A stretch of DNA of 64,000 nucleotides, from positions 12,946,001 through 13,010,000 of the forward strand of contig NC_092563.1 in assembly GCF_037975245.1 (NCBI RefSeq). Direction: 5' to 3'. Both the position numbers and the translations under genes were made by a program. Below the pieces are notes generated by a model. That model was not told the origin of the DNA and ran no database searches. It saw only the letters and a list, made by a program, of their open reading frames with translations. The stretch's first letter is position 1. Every line of letters begins with the position of its first letter. Origin of the DNA: Apostichopus japonicus (lineage: Eukaryota; Echinodermata; Holothuroidea; Aspidochirotida; Stichopodidae). Below, in pieces: positions 12,042 through 23,638 of this stretch.

Positions 12042-13689
12042 GACTACACTATAGATATGACTCACTGTGAGGTGATGTTTTGTTCGATGCAAGCTTGTGA
12101 TTGGTTGCTTCATTGTGTAATTTCACTCAGTTCTCAGTTAATTGGTGTTTACAGTACAGTAACACACCACACACAAGTGTTGCTATCCATTTGCATCATT
12201 TGACCTGATTATCATGTGTTATTGTATAGGCTTACTGTGTATTGAACTTGTGCATAATATCTGCATTAAACCAACTAACAGCAACTATTTTATGTATTAC
12301 AATGTACAGTTGTACACAATGACATGACTTTACCAGTCGAACAGGTGTGTAGTTTAAGCAGATTTTCACTCATTATAGAAACTGAAATCATTTGAGTTGT
12401 TTACCTGCTGTGGTATTAATTCCAACACTGTTGATGTCCTGAAGGCTTCTACAGTAATTCAGACAGAAATGTTATACTGTGGTTTTGACAAACAAGAACC
12501 TCATTTTTTGCACAATGATTTTGTTACTCTATTTTTTTACACAATTTTGTTGCATAACAAATTTTGTATTGTTTTGTGTCTGTACTGGTATGATACTGTG
12601 TAAGTATATAGTAGAGTGAACTGATATACTTACTTTAGCATGTAACATGTGTGCTCATTAACAGTAGTTGAATATTATCACATGAATGTAAGTTGTAATA
12701 CAAAAAGATTTATACATATATGGTGAAGTAAAGAATGGTGAAACTCTAAACTGGGAAGTAAATGGTGTAAGAGATGTTGGATTTATTATCGTGTAGAAGA
12801 ATTTCAAAATATATCAGATTGATAAAGTTGATATGTGACTTTCTGTTTTATATTTGTACTTTGATTGGTTCCCGAGGTGAAGTACTATTGTGTTGTTTCT
12901 ATTAAATTTACAATAAATTGGTCAAATTGGAGCTGTTTATATGGTGTCCAACCAGTCATTATGGCCATTGTGTTTAGAACCTCCAGCCCTCCCCCTCCCC
13001 ACCCCCCACCAAATTGATTTGAGTCAATTATTTCATTTAGGTATTGTTAACATCCCTGACTTTCTTTGTTTCTTGAGTTCCTGATACAGTTTACATAGCA
13101 ACCAAGGCACTTTAGGTAAGCTAATTGTCCAATATAAAATAGTGACGCAACCAGAAAGCCAGTCGATTTTGTGATTCCTTTCCATTCAATTTGCCAAAAA
13201 CTCAAAACAATCATCTGACTAATGTAGAGCAAGTGAGTTAAAGCTGTCCAAAAATTAAGTAAGAACCAGACAAGAATTTGCAACAATCCATTGTGGGCAG
13301 CAACCATGTCATTCACTCATAAGCATTTTACAGTACAGAATTTTGAAGCAGTGTCTCAATATCCAGAAAGAACAGTTTTCCTATGTAAGACAGACACATT
13401 TTACCAATTCTGAGCTAGCAAATCCCTTTAATAGTTGAGTGTTACATGACTTAGTTTATAAAATGTGACATATTCTTGAGAAAATGGCCAAGTTTTTTTA
13501 CCATTTGAGATAACCATTTTGACCCATTGAGCCAGTTTGTGCCCATTTGAGAAAACCTGTTGATCCCTTGAATACAGATAGATTTCAATGCATGTTTAAA
13601 GCAAGAGTTTGAACTCTGAAGCAGATTTCATTACCTTTAAGTCAGGTATGTTTTGTTGAAGACCTATATACATATAGAGCCCCTTCACA

Positions 13690-14280
13690 GAACAAACAAA
13701 ACTGAATTTGACCAAACTATGTTTGTTCACCAAAAGAAAATCATAGCATAGGAGATTTCACAGAATAATTGTAGCTTTAATTTTGGAGATATCATGTTTA
13801 AAGGTTTTCAGACTTTGATACCTGTTGACCTCATGTGACCTTTACCAATTTCTATAGGATTCTTGCACTCGCTAAGCTGATTCTACATACTTTGATGAAG
13901 TTCACGAAAAATGCACTTCTTGTGTTATCCTGTTTACAAGATTTTCCGACATTCACTTAAATGTTGACAGCAAATGACCTTTGACCTCCAACAATTTCAA
14001 TAGGGATCTTGTACTTAACATGCTGAATCTGCATACTATGTATGAAGTTCAACAAAGATGTACTATTGAGTTATCGTGTTCACAGTTTCAGACTTTGACC
14101 TCTGTTGACCCCAAATGACGGTTGAACTTCACAGAAAACAATAGGTGTCTTTTATTCATTCAAGAAGACAGATCCACATCCCAAGTATGAAGTTAATCCA
14201 CCATCAACTTAGTTACCGTGTTTAAAAGCAAGTGTCATATACATACACCCACACACCATCGCATAGATTCCTTTTGCCAC
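13690..14280 (-). repeat. Dispersed AGGTCA-rich repeat, minus orientation
   Basis: On the minus strand this stretch has the same recurring blocks as 44.9-46.1 kb: aggtca motifs, 'gtaaacacgataact'-like segments and 'tgaacttcata'-like segments. It contains a perfect DR1 nuclear-receptor site, AGGTCAAAGGTCA, at 13975-13987 on the minus strand. No coding potential is seen. Confidence 0.55.
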
Positions 14281-15659
14281 GGGCAAGAAATCAGTAACTA
14301 ACATCAGTTATGTTACTGAGGAAAGGCCTGTGGCTCTCTCACATACTTTAACAAGAAGCACACATGTTGTAGTGCCATTCATAGTGGATAGTTTCATCCC
14401 TCCCACCCTTCAATGAAGAGCTAAGTGGGGGTTTGCCCCACATCATAGTGTCTGTATCGATCAGGGGGAAGATGTCTATTCTACTATCTTAAGTGAGCTA
14501 ACTTTTGCAATAGTAGTGCTAATAGAAGTACAAATAGATTTAGATTATGTCAATTATTATCCAACTGAATAAACACAGAACACTTCAATAAACACGCTTT
14601 GGGTTATAGCCAATGTAGGCCAATATGCATAATTGCTGAACAATTGGTCCCTATCAATGTCTTTGCAAGATACATACTGATAAATCCAAAGGGGCAGGAT
14701 GGAACATGAATTGCTATCAGCACATTGAAACAACTGTCAGTGTTGGACCTTGTAGCAACTTGCACATTCAGACCAGCGGATGAAACTAGTACCTCTTGTG
14801 ACCAAATGAAATTTGACAACGCGACCTGGATGCTAGACTCAGCTGCACACCAGTTCCAAATAGGGGAAGCCCCTGTTAATCACACTAATAATACTCTATA
14901 AATCTCCCCCATTTACCCCTCAACCCCCCCCCCCCACCTCCCTTTGATTTATGACTTGTTTTACCAATAATCTCATAATTGTCTGTGACTTACTTCACTC
15001 CTATAGAACATTTCTCAAACTGAAACCAACACAAGACTGTTCTTGGCAACCATCCATCACTCACACAGAGGGCAATGCTTGTGATATATGAACTAAAAAT
15101 CTGTGTATATGGACCGCAATATGGCACTGTCTTGTTCTCCATCCCCACTCCAAGATTGGGAACTTATTCTAAGCCTAGAAAGGTTGGTACCCATTACCAC
15201 CTGAAGGATTTCAAGAAAGTTTTATTAATATGGCATGCTATCATCTATATACAGTGGCCCAGAAGTGAAATTGATAGAAGATAACATATTACATATTTGA
15301 AATTTGATATTCCGGATGAAAAGTTGATTTCAAGATAATGGAAATCTAAACTTAAGTCAACCTTTCAACTTAGAAATCTTATTTCTAAATGTACTGAGAA
15401 ACTGTACATAAGTGTCATGCAAAAGTCTCAAGTTTACATAAAACTTTACTTTTTAGGCAACCAATGAACCCACTGCTACCCCCCCCCCCCCCCTCTTTAA
15501 AAAATGATTAGTATCCACAAATCTTGTCTTGAGACAGTATAAATACTTTTGAAAGTGAGGAATATTATAATTTCATCCAGTGGATGTATTCTTAATCAGA
15601 ATCACCCAGAAAGTCAAGCTCATAACCAGCATGTTGTTACATAATAAAAAAGTATCGGT

Positions 15660-16015
15660 TGATAATAATAATATTGAGAATTTATAAAGCGCAGCTATAT
15701 CCATCGATAACGCTGCTCAAGGTGCATAGTAATATTACCCTGGTCAACGATAACCTGTCAAACAACTCCTCCAAATGGCAGCAGCTAAACAGCGCCTAAC
15801 TGACAGTTTTATCTCCCAGGTCTCCCATTTATACACCTGGGTGAAAAGAGGCAATGGAATAAAGTGCCTTGCCCAAGTACACAATGTAATGCTCTTGCCA
15901 GGGCTCGAATCTGTAATCCTTAGATCACAAGTCCACTGCCTTAACCACTTTGACCACAAATCCACAATGCTCTCACTGGTTCTAAGTGGATTAGAAAAAG
16001 CAACCTTGACCATTT
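15660..16015. repeat. Degenerate LINE/SINE 3' tail
   Basis: It opens with an (AAT)n run and 'tttataaagcgc', a tail also seen at 19490 and 48750. It continues with 'aaagtgccttgcccaa', 'gggctcgaat' and 'agtccactgccttaacca', blocks typical of dispersed LINE/SINE tails in marine invertebrates. The tRNA-like look of the gggctcgaat part is not supported by a complete cloverleaf. Confidence 0.5.
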
Positions 16016-17590
16016 TAATTTATGCTTGATTTGCTTCTGCACAAGTCCCTCCCGAATAAAATAGCAGAATTTGTTCTAGTTGATGTCAATGAGAGTTGTC
16101 TATTTACATCTACTTCTGAATGAACCGTAAGAAAAGTCCTCTACTACTGATGGAGCCAGTGACACTTATGAAGAAAAACTTTATAATTTATACTAAATTA
16201 ATTTTTCTTGAGTAGCTGAATTTGAATGATAGAGTCAATTGAACCACAGAATGATGACACATTCCTAACAATAAAACCCCTTAACTTTGCCATCATCAAC
16301 AGTCTAAACACATAAAGCAATAAAAACTATTATCCCAGATAAATGTGTCCACCATTGAGCAATTAAAAAAATATGTGCCTTATTCAGAGGCTAGGTACTT
16401 GGGAGTTGTCAGAGATGAGAAGAGATAAATAAAGAAACATGCAATTGAGTCAAGCATCTTCAAAGAATGCTAAAATTGTATTCATCTTCTGACTCTGTTT
16501 AATATATATGAATCTATTATATCTTAAACAATGTCTGAATATTGCATCCAACTCAAACACATATTCCACCCACAGTACTAGATTTGTGATATTAGTAAAC
16601 ACATTTAATGCATCTTTTTCTTCAACAATAGCACCCATTAACATCATTCCAACACATAGCTATCTCCAGTTTGCTATCATCAGACAATACACCTACACCA
16701 CCTGCTTCCCCACTACTTCACAAAGTAGAAAATGTGTTAAAATATAATTAATACTTGTCATGAACTAGACTTTCTTTAATGACCGACACTAGCAATGTAA
16801 AAGTAAACAGACCTTCACCTGGTAGTGTTTTCTGTAAACTTTTTTGAAATCATTTCAAAAAAATAAAAGTCTGTCTTGTAAGTAAGAGTAGCAAATAATA
16901 CAAACTTTGCCTGCTATATTTGATAGTAAACCATAACTGAAAATCTCTGTGGAGTCCTTTGATTCTCCACTTATACCTGTTTCAGTATCATTTGACAAAC
17001 TTTTTCAAACTTTAAATTGATTGATAAATGCAAACTTTGACACAAAATGTATATTGAACAATTTGCTTTAGCTTTTCATTCAAATAGTTATCACTTTTAT
17101 TCCACAACTTGAAAACTGTTGATAGGCAACTATCTTTATGTTTTATTTCCATATGTAATACTCATGTAAAACCAGTACAACATATATAGGTTGCTTCTTA
17201 ATTTGATATAGAATGCCACAGTGTAACTTTAGAAGTAACAATTTACTTAATAACAGTTATCTCTAATTATGTCATAAACGTCTCCTTTATTAAATACATT
17301 AATCATTTATCACTCTGCCGATCAGAAAACTTTCTAGAATATTGCTAAGAGATAGAAACTCCTTTTCTTATTCTTCCCACATATATAATCTCGAGTACAG
17401 CTGGCATAACTGTGTTGAGCACAGCTAACAATTACCCTACTGCATACGATTGAAATGTTCTAAGGCCGATCAATGTTCTAAAAATCTTCTTACATTCCCT
17501 TCAAAATTCCAAACTGATCTTCACTCAGTGGTGATACATGATGGAAACACTGAGGCATCACTACGCAGGACTGTCATAAATACCCCCTAT

Positions 17591-20500
17591 TCATCCCTCT
17601 CCAGACTGGTCCCGCTGCTCTTCAGGAGCGATGTAATCCTCTGTTCTGAAAATCTCTGGAGGGACGTACCTCCTGAGAGGCTTGTGTGCTGGATTCCTTG
17701 TTCTCTTCTAAAAAGAAAATATTAAATATTATATTAATATTTAAGTAAAAACTTTTCCAAACTGTTTAAGACATTGCAAATAATATTTCAACCTGTCATG
17801 TCAGTATGTTGGTTCTGTCTGCAATTTTACTGGTAACCTCTTTCGGATTCATCCCCGTTGGTATGTTTTATATCTCTTTTTTATTTTACCTTAAAGCCAG
17901 ATTTTGGAAGAGGCACAGTCATTTCCAGCCTGGCATTTGACTGATTGATGGCAGTTTTGGATAACTGTTAATGTTATAACATATTGGTCAACTACTCAAC
18001 TTTCTTTCATAAATAGACTGTACACAATGCTTTTTTCCTCATCATTGTTATAACAGTCTATTGTCTAGTTGTGATGGTCTCAGCAGCCAGGGTACACACA
18101 GGTGTGTATTACCAACTGTATGTTGACATGTGTATCACTGGAAACTGGGTTCATTGAACATGACCAATGTGAACTAACAAATAGCAACTTAGATAAATGT
18201 ACAACTGAATTGCACACCTGCCAACAAACCAGCAGAGAGTAAGAATGAGTAAAAACATGGACAGAAAAGTTCTGACTTTTGTTAAACACTTTTGTAGTTT
18301 AGGTTATTTTTTTTCTTTGCTGTACATGTGATTCATGTCTTAAAGGTTTTTGAAAATTATTTGCTTTCCAAATAATCCATGTGGATGACAAAATTAGCAA
18401 TTACTCTGTTTCCCTCCCTCTACCATCCCATTTTAAAAGTGAAATTATACAAACACAGCCATGTGCAACATATATGTTTATCATTAAACACTTATGCATG
18501 AGCACAACAACGGTTTCTTCTTGTTTCATCTCTACCATGTTTTCTTCAGCTGTGGTGTATTCCTGTTACATGACAATATTTTGTCTTACATCTTACCTGG
18601 CTAAAGAGAGGGAATGACATGATGAGATTCTTGACAGAGGTAAGGGTGCCCAAGTCTTTCTCTGCTGTGTTCACTTGTTCCTCTATGACCATCACATCCT
18701 TCTTAACCAGTGACACAAATTTCTGTTGATTTTGAAAGAAATAGGATGCCATATCATTCAATATTGGCAAGTATTTAAGTAGTTCACATGGTTGATAATG
18801 AATTTGTTTTATTCATGTAATCTAGTAAATAAATGCATTCTCCAATCTAACTTTTAAATGTAATCAAAGCTATCTGGGAGAACTGAACTAATTGCTTGCT
18901 CATTACACATCATTTGGTGCAAAAATATGTTACAAGGTGTCTTAGTTTTAATAATCAATTGACATTCTATTTTGAGTACTAGCTAACTTAGATAAAACCT
19001 GAAGTGTGCAATGCATAGCATAACTTTTTTTAAAGATCTGAGACTTTGGTTTTTTATATGAAACTGCCTAAAATGTACAATTTCCTACAACCCATTCACT
19101 GAATGTATACATGTCAATTGTTAATACAGGCAAAATTTGTAGAAAATATAATTAACACTCAATATTCAAGGATTTGTTGTCAATACATGACACTGTCATG
19201 AACTGGCTTTGTAACAGTGTCCCAATGGTTTAAATATCTCTGCAACATGGCTGAGACCGGTTTGATCTTGAAGATATTGTACAGTGGTACCGCATCTGAG
19301 ATGGGTACAGTGGTACCCATCTGAGTACAAATTAATGTTAATTAATTCTCGTTTAATTTAATAAATTTAATAAATGTTAATTTAATTTAATTCTCGATTT
19401 CTAAATGACAAAGCAGTGTTTTCTGTCATTGTTCCAAAAGATCTTATTTAACAAACAACATTGATGTTATTCGAATTAATAATAAAAAGAACAATAAATT
19501 ACATTTATAAAGCGCTTAATACAGAGTTTTAAAGCGCTTTACAAAACAGGAAAGAGACAAAGGAAACCAAGGAAATAAAGAAAATGTTTTAAGTTGTCTC
19601 TTGAAAATACAAAGGGAGGGAGAGTCGCGAGAGTGAAATGGGAGTTCGTTCCAAAGAGAAGGCTCAGCGACAGAAAGGCACGATCGCCATAACAAGTGTG
19701 GGTACGTGGACCAGGAGTTAATTGCAAATGCGCATGATAGGAAGAGCAAAGCGTAACTGTAGTTGACCGACACAAAGGAATAAGAAGGTCAGTGATATAT
19801 TGAGGGGCAAGTCTGTTGATCGCTTTGTAGGTGTGAAGTAGGATCTTAAACTGGATGCGCTGAGAGACGGGAAGCCAATGCAATGAACAGAGTACAGGGG
19901 TGATGTGATCAAACTTTTTAGTGATTTACTTCAAGAGATGCTTTGTGTAAGGAAACATTTGAGAAAGAAACACCAATTCCGGTGTTTTGGTGGTACTACC
20001 TATAAAATCTTTGTGTATGCTTCTTACTCTGGGTGACTTAACCCCCCTTCCCCCCCCCCCTCCCAGTCCTGACTTTGGTTATGCTAGGATTTCAATGTTC
20101 ACTTCATTGTGCTGTTTTGTTGGTGAAACTTATTTGAACACAGACATGTGTATGCATTTACATGTACAATGCTATTACACCCACTCAAACACGCATTTAT
20201 GTCATTCAATGTACAGTACTTCAAGAAATACTTTGAGTAAGATAAACACTCAAACATTCATGCATAGACTTTGACACATACCAACACATTTACTGTATGG
20301 TTAGTACTTAATAGCAAGGTTACAACAGAATTAGATGACCTGGTGGTATCTGTAGAGCTCACCTCTAAATCATCAACCTTTTGAAAGACAGACTCTAACT
20401 CTTTACTTTTGGCATGTACTTCTGGAAGACTTCTGTTGAGGGCAAGGGAAGAATCTGTTCTGATCTGAGAGGGGGGAAAAATTACAAATAACCATAACCA

Positions 20501-23500
20501 AAGTTGCAATAACAAAAATTTACAATTGATATAAATATTAAATCTATGTAAATAATGTCTTTCTGGATGTATCCTCTTAGTTTGAAATTATCTGTGGGTG
20601 CAAACATCTCACAGCAAACTTCTGTCTGTCAGTGGAAACCTTCTACCTTCTATGGATACAGTATGTTTTGATTCACCCAAAAGGTATCCAAAGAGTTTGA
20701 CTATCAGAAAACAGTATTTCTTCTGTAGTCAACAAGAAAATAAGCTAACTTTCAGTCTCCTTTAAATTTAGTATACACTTACGAGTACAAGTTATGTAGA
20801 ATGTCCTCTATGCATTACAGGTTACCAGTTTCTTTCTGTTGTTATAACATTGTTTCTGTTAAGACTATCCATTGTCTCATATAACATTCTATGCAGGTTG
20901 CCCCTGCTATACACCATTGCCCCCCACCCACCCTCCCCTCCCATGTCCCCAAGAAATTTTTCAAGGTAAGATTTTTCCTTGAAACATCTCAGTTTACATG
21001 ACAGAGTACTTACAATATCCACTACAGCACAAAATTCATCCAGTCTTGTGAGAAGTTCCTCTATTTTTTCATCCAGATGATTCCTCTGCAACATATTAAA
21101 GCAAAAATTGAAAAAATGAATACCTATAAACTTGAATGAAAGAGGTGCAAACTAATAGGTCAGTACAACACAAAACCTGATCAATAACATGCTTGGGTCA
21201 GGTTATTTTACGTACAAATACTACATAGCTTCATTTCCAGCTGGAATGTTAAAATGATAAAGTGAATACAAAGTTGTTGAGAACATCACTCACCACTGAC
21301 ATTGCTACTGCAGCAGATGATTAATAAATGGAGTAGCAGATTTAACCCAATGATAAGACATTAAGCAGTGCTTTTGTCTATCTCTCACAATACGTACAAT
21401 ACGACTAACAAGTTACTGTTTGCACTGAATCTCAGCTGGCCTAACCTTAAATAGGCCTGAAAGGTCATCAGCATTCCCCTAAAATATGCTGAAAAATTCC
21501 ACCCATGCTCACATTTCAACAAGCAGTGTACTCCCTCTCTCAAAGAAGTAAGGATATACAATAATTGCATGATGCTAAGAGCACAAACATTATTTTAAAG
21601 GCCAGCAGTGTGACAATTTCTCTGATCTTGAACAGTGGGTTAGTTATGTCCTTCAAATTTGTTATTTCAATGATGGCTTGATCAGATTTCTCGAAGACGC
21701 ATATATACATCTATGTATTTCCTCAACTACATGCATGCCTTGCAGTTTAAATGCCCATATACATCTATGTATTTCCTCAACTACATGCATGCGTTGCAGT
21801 TTACTGCATAACTGCAGTAAATGGGTGAAATGATTCATGAAAGTGCTTCAAAGTACAAATTGATATTTTCTTATTTCACTGTAGCAATTTAACAGATTTT
21901 GTGAAGACTTGCTAGGTTAAAATTGCTTTAAAAAAGTGGTGAACACTCTGACTGTCAAACAATACAACTATAGTGGCTATCAGTGCAGAAGCATAACACA
22001 GTATAGTCAAGGAACCTATTATAGGGCAAACTAAAACGAATGACAGCGAATGACAATTGACTTTGTACAGGGTTAATTATCATTCGCGAATGACAGCGAA
22101 TGACAACGAATGACAACAAAGGATGGTGGTGAGAAGAGATAGAATGATAAAGGAGTGGAGTGAATGCGGTTATTGGTTTTCTGCGCAAAAATGATTTGAG
22201 GAAAATCGCATGTTACGTGGTTGCATGGTTTTGGTGTAATTTACGGATAGAAACCCGTGGAAAGTTTTTGTGTGAGAATGCGCTTGAGTGCTGTGCTTTT
22301 GACATTTACCTCTGTAGATTTATATAGAAAGATAACTGAAGTAATTGTTAGGTGCTGGCTAATTGGTATGTTTGAAACTGATATATCCACGATTACTTTG
22401 GGTGGAAAATGATATCGTACTATTAAAGTATAAAAATTGTAGTAGCAACCACTGTTTTCTCGAAAATTTTCTAGGAACGTTTGGCTGCAGTTCGAAAAAT
22501 CCAATGAGATGAATCATCCGGCAACTCATATAGGCCCCTACTGTATATATACATTTTTCATGTAGGGAACTTAGGAATGTATACATGGCGTTCGAGCAGT
22601 GGCGTGCGCAAAGGGGGGGGGGGGGTGGGGACGGCCCCCACCTTCATGATCAGTCGGGGAAAAGAACCTCAGTCGGTGGAATGAGAGAATCGATAATTTA
22701 ATATACCCACAAAGTCTGAACTGTGATATCCGGTTGAAGCAAATGTCTGTGTTGTCATTCACTGTCATTCGTTTTAGTCAACGCAATTTTTTAGTGTGTA
22801 CAACATATTGTCATTCGTTATGTGTAACGCAATTGTCATTTGTTTTAGTAACACCCCCTATTATGACACATAATTGACACACAGTTTGAAATTTCATTAT
22901 ATTTACTATAGCAGGAGAAAGGAAGCTCGACTGCACTAGCAAGTCCCTCAATGTGTTTTGCACCAACCAAACAATGATGTAATGCTACAGTACGGCCAAA
23001 TCATAACAATCAAGTAACTTGTGTGTTACTGTTACTTAATAAAAGTTAAACGAGCTATACTGTTGTGTGTTTGTAATAAACAATCAAGAAATATTCCAAA
23101 CTTATTTTTTCCAGAATTTGGAGCCGTTGAATCGGACATGTATGGGACCTCCCCTCCCCTACCAAAAAAAAAAAAGATTTGGGCAACAAATTGTGCATTC
23201 AGAGGCATATAAAATTAGGTATGTTAGCCTAGCTCTAGATCATAGATGTTATAGCCTAGGTTGTGTTGACAAATACCTTGACTTTTTGTGTGGTTGTAAA
23301 AAGGAGGTGTACACCGGGAGCAGTGGTCTTCTTAGTGGTAATTCTTAATGTTAACCTAATCCTCCGGCATTTCCCGACTGTAGAAAACTAGGCTAACTTC
23401 GTGTAAGGCCTAGCCTAATGTTAATCTATATGTATACAACTTCATGTTTATTGTCCATAACGTTACATTACAGTACAGGTAACTTAGTAGTACTCTAGCC

Positions 23501-23638
23501 AAAATTCCTTGCCTCTTTTTCAGGATCTGTCACAACAAATGAGGCATAATCGGAGGCAGTGTCTTGTACAATTTGATCCAAACTGGTTTTGTTATTGGCA
23601 GCCGACTGTTCTTGTATATTGTCTTCGACAGAAGCCAT
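17591..23638 (-). CDS. BLOC1S4: BLOC-1 subunit 4 (cappuccino), five exons
   Basis: Minus-strand exons are 23638-23513, 21085-21014, 20464-20363, 18722-18597 and 17707-17591, all joined in phase 0, giving 180 residues. The product is a coiled-coil subunit of BLOC-1, the cytosolic complex that sorts cargo from endosomes to lysosome-related organelles. Matches to human BLOC1S4 run in order: LDEKIEELLTRLDEF (human LDASLEDLLTRVDEF), VHAKSKELESVFQKVDDLE, then EEQVNTAEKDLGT and the C-terminal FRTEDY. Acceptors are good (ttgcag, ctctcag, caacag, tttttag). Donors are GTAAGT, GTGAGC and GTAAGA, except the first, which is GC (GAG|GCAAGG). ATG 23638 begins the only open frame joined to exon 2. The human gene is intronless and its 217-residue protein has a longer N terminus. 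Intron 3 holds a LINE relic (19489-19915). The identity is strong, and the first-exon join is the least certain part. Confidence 0.9.
19489..19915 (-). mobile_element. Truncated LINE relic (reverse-transcriptase C-terminal end)
   Basis: The minus strand reads LHWLPVSQRIQFKILL-type sequence, then YKAINRLAPQYITDLL and DRAFLS, ending in an RDSPSL...FKRQLK block. This is the conserved C-terminal region downstream of the LINE reverse transcriptase in CR1/L2-like elements. At least two frame shifts break it. The 3' tail 'ttataaagcgctt' is at the low-coordinate end. It sits in intron 3 of BLOC1S4, in the same orientation as the gene. Confidence 0.8.
21703..21803. repeat. Tandem duplication, 54-bp period
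   Basis: The block 'atatacatctatgtatttcc' through 'ttgcagttta' occurs at 21703 and again at 21757 with a single substitution (gcct/gcgt) over about 47 bp. It lies in BLOC1S4 intron 1. Confidence 0.8.
22022..22860. mobile_element. PIF/Harbinger-like non-autonomous element (839 bp)
   Basis: The left end TAGGGCAAACTAAAACGAAT and the right end (inverted: TAGGGGGTGTTACTAAAACA) form imperfect terminal repeats. Repeated gaatgaca motifs lie just inside both ends. The flanks are TTA on both sides (22019-22021 and 22861-22863), the 3-bp duplication typical of PIF/Harbinger. No transposase is present. A G-run block starting 'agtggcgtgcgcaaag' near 22599 may be a nested hAT-like insertion. It lies in BLOC1S4 intron 1. 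Confidence 0.65.

Larger units (their letters stand above)
8227..17590. other. Long non-coding stretch between FRAT and BLOC1S4
   Basis: No coding exon of a known family was seen here. The 8.2-12.9 kb part is AT-rich, carries several AATAAA hexamers and could be a long FRAT 3' UTR. Separately listed within it are a small inverted-terminal element, a tandem duplication, a hairpin, an AGGTCA-rich repeat and a LINE/SINE tail. Poly-C runs occur near 14925 and 15480. Confidence 0.4.

Noticed and set aside
15890-15960. tRNA gene suggested by the gggctcgaat segment
   Set aside because: No acceptor or anticodon stem could be folded around it. It fits a LINE/SINE tail better.
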